A stretch of 64,000 nt of DNA from JAVBLD01 sp031553705 (GTDB taxonomy: Bacteria; Bacteroidota; Bacteroidia; Bacteroidales; Marinifilaceae): the NCBI GenBank assembly GCA_031553705.1, contig JAVBLD010000029.1, forward strand, positions 1-64,000. Reading direction: 5' to 3'. Positions 47,393-55,654 of this stretch are shown here, one piece after another; within the stretch, counting starts at the first letter, position 1; the number at the start of each line of letters is the position of its first letter. The position numbers and the translations under genes are program-made. The notes below the pieces were generated by a model. The model searched no databases. It was not told the DNA's origin and worked only from the letters and a program-made list of their open reading frames with translations.

Positions 47393-47965
47393 TCATTTGC
47401 GGAGTTCGATATATTTTGTATAAACTATCTTATTGTAAGGATTTTGAGATAATATCTCCTGACGAATTGCTTTTGTGCCGTATCGGATAAACCATAGCTT
47501 CCGAGGTACCCGGTGAACGACTTGTATAATTGTATCACGACATAGGATGGAACCGGTAAAGACAGAGCGATTGAAGCATCCGGAGAAATCGATCCAGGGG
47601 TCTCGGAATTCGATACATTTTAAGGTATCGGTTTTAAAAATGCTATCCCTGACGGTTACTTCAATTGGGATAAAGGTTTCAGTGTGGGTTTGCGAGACAC
47701 TTTGTAAACGTCTTATCTTTATGTTCAGTTCTTCGATCTTCTTTACCAAGTCGGATTCGTAGGTTTTGAACTCGGATTTTTCGAGTTTTAATCGTTCGAC
47801 GGATGCGGCATTTTTACCGCTTTCAGTTTTGTAAAACTCAATATCAGACATTAGGGCGCGTTGATTATCTGACAAACGGATATTATCCGTCTTAAGGCTT
47901 TTTACGCGAAATATCAAGACCCCAATGATGCATATCAGAGCAATGATTATATATATCTTTTTCAT
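47393..47965 (-). CDS. Spanin-like phage lysis protein (DUF6549-like)
   Basis: A 190-residue protein with an N-terminal membrane segment (about 4-20, IYIIIALICIIGVLIF) followed by a long coiled coil (about 25-95, rich in Leu/Lys/Glu) and a C-terminal globular part with two Cys residues (IEFRDPWIDFSGCF). This is the layout of an i-spanin (Rz), which spans the periplasm and disrupts the outer membrane at lysis. Its ATG overlaps the stop of the endolysin gene (ATGA), which supports a lysis role. I did not find a clear lipoprotein partner. Confidence 0.65.
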   Translation of the reverse strand: MKKIYIIIALICIIGVLIFRVKSLKTDNIRLSDNQRALMSDIEFYKTESGKNAASVERLKLEKSEFKTYESDLVKKIEELNIKIRRLQSVSQTHTETFIPIEVTVRDSIFKTDTLKCIEFRDPWIDFSGCFNRSVFTGSILCRDTIIQVVHRVPRKLWFIRYGTKAIRQEILSQNPYNKIVYTKYIELRK

Positions 47966-48369
47966 GATGATTTCCAGATTTTAAGTTCTTGCTGCCGGTT
48001 CCATCCGTAACGAAAACTGACGTGAATCCACGAAAAATCATATTCGTCGATGAGTTGATCAAATTCACAATTCTCTTTTATGAGGTTGTAAATCTTTACA
48101 TTTTCTTCCTTTGATCCACCGGTGATGTCAGCAGCTTCGCCAAGCGTGTGTTGACTGGTCGGAGCACCTCCAATGGCTTTGTTCAGTTCCGGACACCGGT
48201 AACCGCTATTAACCCGGATAGGTTTACCATAATGCTCCCGGACTGGATCAAGTACATACTTCACTAATGCGGATAAATTATCTATTGCATTATCTGTCGG
48301 TATGTTTTTAATTTTCAGTTGCTCGGCTTTGTCACTTTGACAAAGTTCGGCGATTGTAAAGTACTTCAT
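47962..48369 (-). CDS. Phage endolysin, M15-family peptidase
   Basis: A 135-residue zinc D-Ala-D-Ala carboxypeptidase/endopeptidase-type domain (Peptidase_M15_3) that cleaves peptidoglycan peptides at lysis. Signature parts are VNSGYRCPELNKAIGG, the metal-binding SQHTLGEAADI (His and Asp, about 88-97) and WIHVSF (His, about 117). FTIAELCQS at the start is also typical of these short phage enzymes. There is no signal peptide, so it depends on the holin gene 12 bases upstream for export. Confidence 0.88.
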   Translation of the reverse strand: MKYFTIAELCQSDKAEQLKIKNIPTDNAIDNLSALVKYVLDPVREHYGKPIRVNSGYRCPELNKAIGGAPTSQHTLGEAADITGGSKEENVKIYNLIKENCEFDQLIDEYDFSWIHVSFRYGWNRQQELKIWKSS

Positions 48370-48381
48370 ATTGTCTCTATT

Positions 48382-48816
48382 TTATTCTTTTTGATTTTCA
48401 TCAATACATTGCTCGACCTCCGGACGACGGAATAACTTAAAGATGTTTATTCTTTTTTTAATGCCACGCGCTTCAAAGTAGTTATTATAGCAGCTATTGA
48501 CTTCTATTACATAGATGATAAGTAGCATCAGAGTCGCTAAAATTGGAATACCCAAAATCTCTCCGAAGGATTCACCAAACAGTCCGGATAATGTTATCCA
48601 GCAGATATAATCAACGATTTTATTAAAGGTCCGACGAATGGCCCTTGAGGTTCTGACTTCTTCACCTCTAACACGGGCCTTGGCTACTCCAAACCGATAG
48701 TCGATAATTATAAGCACAAATCCAAGCACGCAAAAAGGAAGTAACTTACCGTAGAACTCAATGAAAGGAGCTAAAGCGGTAGTCATAACGCCGTTGATGA
48801 TGTTTCTTTCCTGCAT
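48382..48816 (-). CDS. Phage holin family protein
   Basis: A 144-residue membrane protein with hydrophobic segments at about 10-45 (FYGKLLPFCVLGFVLIIID), 70-85 (IVDYICWITLSGLFGES) and 88-105 (ILGIPILATLMLLIIYVIEV), and a charged C-terminus. Small size, position directly before the endolysin and topology mark it as the holin that forms membrane holes at lysis. I chose the ATG at 48816, which overlaps the upstream stop as TGATG; the frame could be extended 8 codons upstream. Confidence 0.78.
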   Translation of the reverse strand: MQERNIINGVMTTALAPFIEFYGKLLPFCVLGFVLIIIDYRFGVAKARVRGEEVRTSRAIRRTFNKIVDYICWITLSGLFGESFGEILGIPILATLMLLIIYVIEVNSCYNNYFEARGIKKRINIFKLFRRPEVEQCIDENQKE

Positions 48817-49124
48817 CACATTTCTCTTATTTTCATACACAAATCGAAGATTCGCATTGTGATTTTTTTACTGTCATCCAGGTCTTTGATTTGTTTTTTC
48901 AACAGATCAATTTCTGATCGCTCAAAATTTATTTCGACACCGGAGTCTTTCGACTGATTCCAGGTAACGGTTGTTCCGTCTTGGGTTATGTCTAAATCTG
49001 TGACATCTTTAGCCGTAATAGCGACCTTGTCTGAGATAGATTTTACAAGAATCATATCGACCATCCCCCCCTGAGTGGGGAGGAGTTCGGGGATGATAAT
49101 CCGATCTTTAACTGTTAACTTCAT
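48816..49124 (-). CDS. Small phage protein, unknown function
   Basis: A 102-residue cytosolic protein starting MKLTVKDRIIIPELLPTQGG and containing a C-terminal helical part (SEIDLLKKQIKDLDDSKKITM). This type of protein is common between tail fibre and lysis genes in Bacteroidota prophages; I know of no assigned function. The frame is open for 16 more codons upstream, but the internal ATG overlaps the end of the previous gene and matches relatives I recall. The stop is shared with the holin start (TGATG). Confidence 0.6.
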   Translation of the reverse strand: MKLTVKDRIIIPELLPTQGGMVDMILVKSISDKVAITAKDVTDLDITQDGTTVTWNQSKDSGVEINFERSEIDLLKKQIKDLDDSKKITMRIFDLCMKIREM

Positions 49125-49410
49125 CGAATTCGGTTTCAATTTGATTAAACATGTCGATAGCTTCTGTAACAACTTCCTGCAGGAATGAAACAGGAACGTT
49201 CACTCCGTTACAGCTGTCGAAATTTCCGGTTTTGGTATTATAATTTGCATTCAGGTGCATCTGGCCGGACGTTTTATCCTCTTTTATAATCGCTCCGGAG
49301 GCGGTAATATTTATGACTGCCGGTAGTTTGCCTTTTTCAAATTCGGCAGAAAGATTCACAGAGATGCCCTGTATTGTAACTTGTTTTTTTGCACTCATAA
49401 AGTAATTCAT
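49108..49410 (-). CDS. Small phage protein, unknown function
   Basis: A 100-residue protein, mostly predicted beta structure (QVTIQGISVNLSAEF, NYNTKTGNFDSCNGVNVPV) with a C-terminal helix. It lies between the tail fibre gene (27 bases upstream) and the next small gene, which overlaps its end. Met5 (49398) is another possible start. Position suggests a tail accessory or fibre-associated role; this is inference only. Confidence 0.55.
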   Translation of the reverse strand: MNYFMSAKKQVTIQGISVNLSAEFEKGKLPAVINITASGAIIKEDKTSGQMHLNANYNTKTGNFDSCNGVNVPVSFLQEVVTEAIDMFNQIETEFDEVNS

Positions 49411-49437
49411 AACATTCTATTTTTAAGATTATACACT

Positions 49438-52400
49438 CTATTTTCGGTAAGTGAGACAACTCCAGATAACAGTACCGGTTAGGGTACCGTCCGGGTATTT
49501 GGTAGCTGTGCAGGCAAATTGATGTACACCGCCATACCATTTAAAAAATGTTGGAGGATCATATTCCGCACCTCCGGCACTTGCGGCAGGACAGGTAGCG
49601 ATGTAATAACTATTTTCTGTCTTGACTCCTGTCCAGAAAAGTTTACTAATTGATGTGATCGGCATTATCATATTGTTGAAGATGTTAACGACTTTCCCAT
49701 CATATGCAACATCGTTAGGCAGCACGATAATATAACCCTGACCAGATGCGTCAATATTTAGGTCATTCTGAAGTTTGTATAGATAACCCGTTAAGGTATT
49801 ATCATACCCTAGATAAGTAGCGTCTGACTGATCGATGGTTTTAAAAGGCAATTGCAGGTAACCGGCGAAGACACCGCCTTTGGCGTTTATTATGCCTTCG
49901 ATTTCAACATCTTTTGCTACGAGTTTACCGTTTTTATCAACTTTAAATATACCTCCGTTGATCGTAAATATATCGTTGCCAGCTCCGAAGAAACTAATTT
50001 GATCACCAGTTAAGTTCCTAAAGATAGTTGCACCGGTTATTTCAATCAGTTCAGGCCTTAACTTTAAACCGGTAAAGATATCCCCCCGAGAGACTTTAAG
50101 TGATATTTCGTCAGCGAGCTGAATGATTTGAGATTTAGCTTCGATTACTTGCGTAAGTGCATTTTCGCCGGCAGATAGATCAAATACACTGGCATAGGCA
50201 AGATACCAAATAACCGGATTTGCGGGGGTACCGGCTGTGCCGGTTAAATAGAAATACATTGTAGTGTCGAAGCCTCCGGTTGCACCGCACTTTACTACAT
50301 ATATATATTCTTCCCATTTACCGGTACCTTGATACTCAGTCGCCCATGTATATAAGGGATTATCTCCCGTTGGATTGGTACCGAAATTTAAAATATAACC
50401 TGCCGGAATTTTTGCGACGAAACGACATATTAAAATCGCATTTGCGCGGGTTGGGGTTGCGAAACAAAATCCGCCAAGACCGGGTAATACCGGCCCGGTG
50501 TTGATAATTTCGACATTGAATCCTGAATCTGTTACAGGGCTGTCAGAGAGTTTGGGAATCCAATTAAGCGTGAGATCTGAATTACCTAAGTTATTGTATG
50601 CTCGTAATCCATTAAATGAAGTTTTAAAAGTCGGATCTGTATATAACATTTTACCAGCGCTCCAACTCCGTCCAAGCGTTTTGATATCCGCTTCAGAGGC
50701 GATATCTTCGAGCGCTTTTGACCAGTCTGTCGGCTTGTTACCTTTCTCTATTTTAAACCATTTGAAATAGAATTCTCCGGCACAATACGCAAAACTGAAA
50801 TGGGGAGAAAAACCGCCTGCCCGATATTTTGTAATTAAAGATATCTGGGAATATTGGCTACTCATTACCCCGGTTAAAGCTTGGTAAGACATAGTTCCAT
50901 TTAAATAGAATAGAGGTATGTTATTCGAATTAGGTGATCTTGCATAGCAAGAGATTACGACATCATCTCCATCCTTAAGAATTTCAGTGTTTAAAATATT
51001 ATCTGCGAAAAAGAGAGCTACCGGACCTCCGTTTCCGGGTTGAGCAATAACCTTTAATTCTTCATTTTCGATCGAAACCGTCAATCCGGATTGATGATTA
51101 TAATTGGTCGGGCACGCAGAATTTAAAAGTAGATTTCGTCCGCCAAATTGAACGTTATTAATTGCAGAAGTTACAGTTTGTGTTATTTGACCAGGTATTA
51201 AGGATATGGAACTTTCGGTTTGACCTACACGGTTGTTTAAGGCGTCAAAATCCGATCTTCTAGTATAAAGAGAAAGTTGACCGGAGAGGACATCAATACC
51301 GCTTTGTAATTCTATTTTTGTTACTTGTAGTTCGGAAACAGTATCTTCAGGAGCCGGAGACCAGTCAACCGCTTTATTACCTTTAAATACGCCAGCAGCA
51401 TAAAAACGCCAGGTACCGGAGATTGTATTTATACCAAAAGCACCATCACCTATGCTTTCTTCACTCTTAAATGTACAATGACACATAAACCAACCATCAC
51501 CTAAGTCGATTTTATGTCCAACAGATGATAGTATGTTAAAAGTTTGGGGCCAACCGCCAAAATACCAGTGTCCTCCCTGATCAATAGGTTTACAAATAAC
51601 AATAAAGACTAGATCTGAATTCGCCAAAGCGGAACGATCGGATAATTCGAAATATTTTTCAAATTCACCACCACCTTCCGGACGCGAGTACTCGACTACA
51701 GTTCCGAATTTGCTATCATTTACTACACTAACGATGCCGCCCATTCCGTGCCAATTATCTAAATTGTCCAATCTGGACTTTAATAAATAATTCCTTGTAC
51801 CTATGCGCATATAGTCAAGAATAGTCGTAACAGTCTGTGTAATCTGACCGGGGATAGCGCTTACCGTAGTTTGTAATGATGTGATTTGTCCGGTTTGGGC
51901 GGAGAGTTGGCCTTCAGTATTGTCGAGGCGGCCGCCGATCGCGGCGAGTTGTACTGTTTGTTCGCCAAGTTTTGAGCCGATATCTTCGCCGGTTTCTAAC
52001 TGGAAGGAACCCCGGATATGGGCGCCTTTCTTGCCTCCGTGTTTTCCGATCCAGCTTCCTTCTTTTCCGTCTAATGAAAAGCTGTTAATTCCGAAATAGG
52101 TGACAATACCGACCTCTCCGTTAACAGAAGAGATCAGAACGGCGTCCTGCCGATTTGCGTCGCTACGGTGTCCGAGCTGTACCAGGTCGTCGCCCGGTTC
52201 CGGGATTCCGGCGCCGTCTTTGTCGGTCTTGGAAAGGTTTATATAATCAGGGCCAACTGAGGTAACCCGGGACCAAAGATATTTTGTGGAGGATCCGGTA
52301 AAGTTTTGTAGACGGGCTTGGTCGTTCTCGATAAATTCGTTCGGGATATTTCCGTTGTCACTTTCAAAAAAACATTTCCAGTAGCTACCGCCATCCGTCA

Positions 52401-54027
52401 CTTTCGATATTTTCATACTTGCAGGTGATAGGATAAGAATACCGCCTTGGTGCCTGATTTTCTGGATCGCCATTTCCAGAACGAACATGATCTTCCGGAC
52501 CAGAAGGTTGTCGGTTTGAACTTCGTTTTCGTTTATGACACCGACACCGGCGCCCAAGGGACCAGCGGCAAAATTTGGAGTATGGAGGAGAGCCGTGATG
52601 ACAGAGGCAAAAGTTACAGGACTATTTGTCCTAACAGCCTGATTTAAGTAATCGGCGAAGCTGTGGTTTTCCCACTTTTCCGCGTTATTGGCTTCGTTTG
52701 CTTTATCGGAATAACCGGCATTTATCTTTTGGTCCAGGAATTTTAAATAGAGTTCATCCCGGACCAATTCCGTTTTTTCCCAATAGTCTGCAAGGTTGAT
52801 CTGGCCGTGGATTGTTTCGACGGATTGACCTATTACATATTGTAAAATTGCAGCGATAGATATCTTGCGCCACATTTCCTCAAACGCGAACTGAACCGGT
52901 AATAACAGATCGTTTGCGATCGTAGCCGCCGGAAATTCAGCCAGTCGGGGAGCTAAAAAAAAAAGGTTGTCGAGCTGGGGGAATTCTAACAATTCCGGGA
53001 GGGCTTCCTGGTTCCGGATAATATTACTATACCGGCTTTGTTTAGCATAGCGGAATTCAAAACTAAAGCTATTCAGCGCCTTCAATTCAAATTTGTTTTC
53101 AGACTCTTCGATATAGATCCGTTTAAAAGAATCCGTAACGTGATAACGCTGTTTGGATAGAAAGAATTCCCGGAGCCAGTGGGCGTGATCTATCGTAGGT
53201 ACAAATCCGGAATTTTGTTCATATATAATTGAAAAATCAATATCACTATCCAAAGAGGTTTCGTCCTTGGTAGCGATGATTCCGGAAGTATTAATCCCTT
53301 CGATAAGTTGCCCGGTAAAAACAACGGTGTCAAAGCCGCCCAAGGTATTTTCAAAAACATAGACCTGTTCGTTGCCGGCAGAAGGAGTAAGGATATAACG
53401 CTGTATATAGCTTAACCGGCCATCAAAAACGTTCTCAACCCAAACGTCATAATAGCCGACTTGTTTTTCAAACAAACTGTTGATATGGGCAAAAGAGACA
53501 TTGAGTGTAACAAAGGTATATAGGGCGATATTAGTAATATCTTTGGTCTCGGTTGTATTATCGGCAAAATATGCTTTTACCTTCACATTTGAGCCGCTTC
53601 CGGCCGTCGCAAAATAACTGAGATACTCCGGTTGATGACGGGTTACAAACTTGATTTGAGGCTGGAAAGTGAGCCAGTTCGAACGCAGGAATAAAAATAG
53701 ATCCTCTGTATTATTATCGAGCCCTCCTTTTATTACATTAAACCGGAAACTTGTATGATAGAACGGTTCGGAAACCTCTGCCGAAATCTCCTTTACAGCG
53801 TTCCTTTGTACAAAAATGTCGCTATCGGGTATTTCGATCGACAGGATCTGGTCAAAAAGATTTCGGAGCGATATCTTTACCTGATTACCTGATGCCGTAT
53901 ATTGTTCATTTACCAAGGTCGCGTCATCGACGTTTAATTTTAGTGTAACCGTTAAATCACTAACGATAACAACATCCTTTATATTACCACTAAAATTAAA
54001 ATCACCGGGATACTGAATAATTTCCAT
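49438..54027 (-). CDS. Large tail fibre/tail tip protein with repeated binding modules
   Basis: A 1,529-residue virion protein, probably the host-recognition part of the tail. Residues 1 to about 700 form a beta-rich tip part with central helices. From about 690 there are two tandem modules, each starting with a coiled-coil segment that contains IPGQITQTVT (near 730 and near 950). Each then has a G-RN-LL-S motif, a jelly-roll-like carbohydrate-binding domain and a closing motif with DWSxAxED (near 895 and 1110). A third, altered domain follows to about 1280, then a fibre shaft and a C-terminal head rich in Gly and aromatic residues. The ATG at 54027 is preferred to the TTG 3 codons before it. 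Confidence 0.75.
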   Translation of the reverse strand: MEIIQYPGDFNFSGNIKDVVIVSDLTVTLKLNVDDATLVNEQYTASGNQVKISLRNLFDQILSIEIPDSDIFVQRNAVKEISAEVSEPFYHTSFRFNVIKGGLDNNTEDLFLFLRSNWLTFQPQIKFVTRHQPEYLSYFATAGSGSNVKVKAYFADNTTETKDITNIALYTFVTLNVSFAHINSLFEKQVGYYDVWVENVFDGRLSYIQRYILTPSAGNEQVYVFENTLGGFDTVVFTGQLIEGINTSGIIATKDETSLDSDIDFSIIYEQNSGFVPTIDHAHWLREFFLSKQRYHVTDSFKRIYIEESENKFELKALNSFSFEFRYAKQSRYSNIIRNQEALPELLEFPQLDNLFFLAPRLAEFPAATIANDLLLPVQFAFEEMWRKISIAAILQYVIGQSVETIHGQINLADYWEKTELVRDELYLKFLDQKINAGYSDKANEANNAEKWENHSFADYLNQAVRTNSPVTFASVITALLHTPNFAAGPLGAGVGVINENEVQTDNLLVRKIMFVLEMAIQKIRHQGGILILSPASMKISKVTDGGSYWKCFFESDNGNIPNEFIENDQARLQNFTGSSTKYLWSRVTSVGPDYINLSKTDKDGAGIPEPGDDLVQLGHRSDANRQDAVLISSVNGEVGIVTYFGINSFSLDGKEGSWIGKHGGKKGAHIRGSFQLETGEDIGSKLGEQTVQLAAIGGRLDNTEGQLSAQTGQITSLQTTVSAIPGQITQTVTTILDYMRIGTRNYLLKSRLDNLDNWHGMGGIVSVVNDSKFGTVVEYSRPEGGGEFEKYFELSDRSALANSDLVFIVICKPIDQGGHWYFGGWPQTFNILSSVGHKIDLGDGWFMCHCTFKSEESIGDGAFGINTISGTWRFYAAGVFKGNKAVDWSPAPEDTVSELQVTKIELQSGIDVLSGQLSLYTRRSDFDALNNRVGQTESSISLIPGQITQTVTSAINNVQFGGRNLLLNSACPTNYNHQSGLTVSIENEELKVIAQPGNGGPVALFFADNILNTEILKDGDDVVISCYARSPNSNNIPLFYLNGTMSYQALTGVMSSQYSQISLITKYRAGGFSPHFSFAYCAGEFYFKWFKIEKGNKPTDWSKALEDIASEADIKTLGRSWSAGKMLYTDPTFKTSFNGLRAYNNLGNSDLTLNWIPKLSDSPVTDSGFNVEIINTGPVLPGLGGFCFATPTRANAILICRFVAKIPAGYILNFGTNPTGDNPLYTWATEYQGTGKWEEYIYVVKCGATGGFDTTMYFYLTGTAGTPANPVIWYLAYASVFDLSAGENALTQVIEAKSQIIQLADEISLKVSRGDIFTGLKLRPELIEITGATIFRNLTGDQISFFGAGNDIFTINGGIFKVDKNGKLVAKDVEIEGIINAKGGVFAGYLQLPFKTIDQSDATYLGYDNTLTGYLYKLQNDLNIDASGQGYIIVLPNDVAYDGKVVNIFNNMIMPITSISKLFWTGVKTENSYYIATCPAASAGGAEYDPPTFFKWYGGVHQFACTATKYPDGTLTGTVIWSCLTYRK

Positions 54028-54082
54028 TTCGTTCAATTTTTCACTAAAATATAAAGTACTGGAACAGGACTAAAGGACAATA

Positions 54083-55654
54083 TCAGATAGGATAACATTT
54101 AATTTTATGGGATATGACAGCATCCTTCCTGAGGGTTATTTCCTGTTCGAGACAATAATACATCCTGTTCCTTATCTCGACATACCCGGCAAATAAGGCG
54201 CTTAAGTCCGCAAGGTTACCGGTCAGGGTAGTGAGGTTAATTTCATACTCTACCAACACGCCTAGCAATTCTTTGCATCTCTTCTGATGAAACCGTTCAA
54301 ACAAACCGGTATAACCGTCGACATTCGCCCAAAGCAGCGACATTTTGTTTGTGGCGAAGCTGATCGGTTCTCCGGAGGCAACCGGATAGTTGAAATATAC
54401 CTTTGTCCCTGGAGAGGGTGTCCGGACCACACCGCGATATACGGCAAGCCTAAAATCCGTTTCGATGCGTTCCTTATAATCATCATTATTTTCATAAGCG
54501 GCGCTGACGGCAGAGGCCTGGTAATATCCGGTATAATATCCCTCTCCTGCCGGAAAAGTCCGAACCTGTTCGGTACAGATCTCCGTCCCGATCGTATTCG
54601 AGATACATTCAACCTGGTCGGCGTTTTCTTCATCTCCTAAAACAACCTCCAGGCTTTTATCTTCATAGTACTTTTTCAGGAACGTATCGGGGTTATCTTT
54701 ATCTTTATAGATAAAACCCCGTTTCCGGTCCTCCTCAGCGATAATGTGTTTTTGCAAGGAATCAAGCGCCGGCAGGGGTACAATCGTTTTAGCCTTCAGG
54801 TAAGAGATTAGGGATACCGTTTTACTGTTTTCATTCACAATAAAGCGACAACCACATTTGTTCTCAACATCTGCAAGAAATGCCAAGGTCGTGATCACTG
54901 GCATAAAATTTTTATACTTGAATGAGGTTTCATTATTGACAGCCGGAATCAACGGATTACACCGGCTGATAAAAATAATATCGTTAAACTCCTGATCCTG
55001 GGTAAGGTCATTCCGGGTGATGTTATATCCCAAGGCAGTTATAACCTTTTCGATCAAAACACCATACCGTAAAAAAGGTATAAATAAAAAATTCTTCCCG
55101 TCAATGCTTTTATGAAATTTCGCATACAGAAGGTCATAACCAACTGGGAGATGGTTATAAAACGACCGGTACAGGTTACTATAAATATTCTCAACAAACG
55201 GATCATGTACCGGACATACGACATAGTTGTACTGTTGTGACAGGCTTTCGGTAAAAGCGGTAAGCATCGCGTCGGTTGTCGCAAATGTCTCCCCTCCAAG
55301 ATCCAGCTCATTCAGTTTTGTATTGTTCGCTTTTCCCCAGAATGAATGCTTAGAGGTCGAAAAAAACGATTCGACATCTTTCTCATTTACATCTGTAACC
55401 ACGTTGCGACCTTCAAGGATATGAAAAGGTCCCCAGAAAATCGCACCGGGTAACTCATTCAAATAGCGGGTTTCATCTGTGTTGAACCTCTCCCGGTTAC
55501 CGTAGATATGCCGGTTAGCCGGGAGGTTTAGCGTAAGCGGATAAGTTGTATCTTCGTTTTTATCGTTAAAGAACGGGCTGAAAAGTTTTAAAACGATCTC
55601 CGCATCGCGGGGTATTGCAGCCTCTTTATTGTCGATTTGTACCCTTAAGCTCAT
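54083..55654 (-). CDS. Phage tail structural protein, distal-tail/hub-like
   Basis: A 523-residue protein beginning SLRVQIDNKEAAIPRDAEIVLK and containing many short beta and mixed segments. It lies directly between the tape measure gene (ATGA overlap) and the large tail fibre, the usual position of distal tail or tail-hub proteins. I recognise it as a type found in Bacteroidota prophages but cannot assign a domain. A lysin role in the tail is not visible. Confidence 0.6.
   Translation of the reverse strand: MSLRVQIDNKEAAIPRDAEIVLKLFSPFFNDKNEDTTYPLTLNLPANRHIYGNRERFNTDETRYLNELPGAIFWGPFHILEGRNVVTDVNEKDVESFFSTSKHSFWGKANNTKLNELDLGGETFATTDAMLTAFTESLSQQYNYVVCPVHDPFVENIYSNLYRSFYNHLPVGYDLLYAKFHKSIDGKNFLFIPFLRYGVLIEKVITALGYNITRNDLTQDQEFNDIIFISRCNPLIPAVNNETSFKYKNFMPVITTLAFLADVENKCGCRFIVNENSKTVSLISYLKAKTIVPLPALDSLQKHIIAEEDRKRGFIYKDKDNPDTFLKKYYEDKSLEVVLGDEENADQVECISNTIGTEICTEQVRTFPAGEGYYTGYYQASAVSAAYENNDDYKERIETDFRLAVYRGVVRTPSPGTKVYFNYPVASGEPISFATNKMSLLWANVDGYTGLFERFHQKRCKELLGVLVEYEINLTTLTGNLADLSALFAGYVEIRNRMYYCLEQEITLRKDAVISHKIKCYPI

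Noticed and set aside
49438..50200. Diversity-generating retroelement target at the tail fibre C-terminus
   Set aside because: The C-terminus does not resemble a C-type lectin target and no reverse transcriptase or template repeat is visible in the window.
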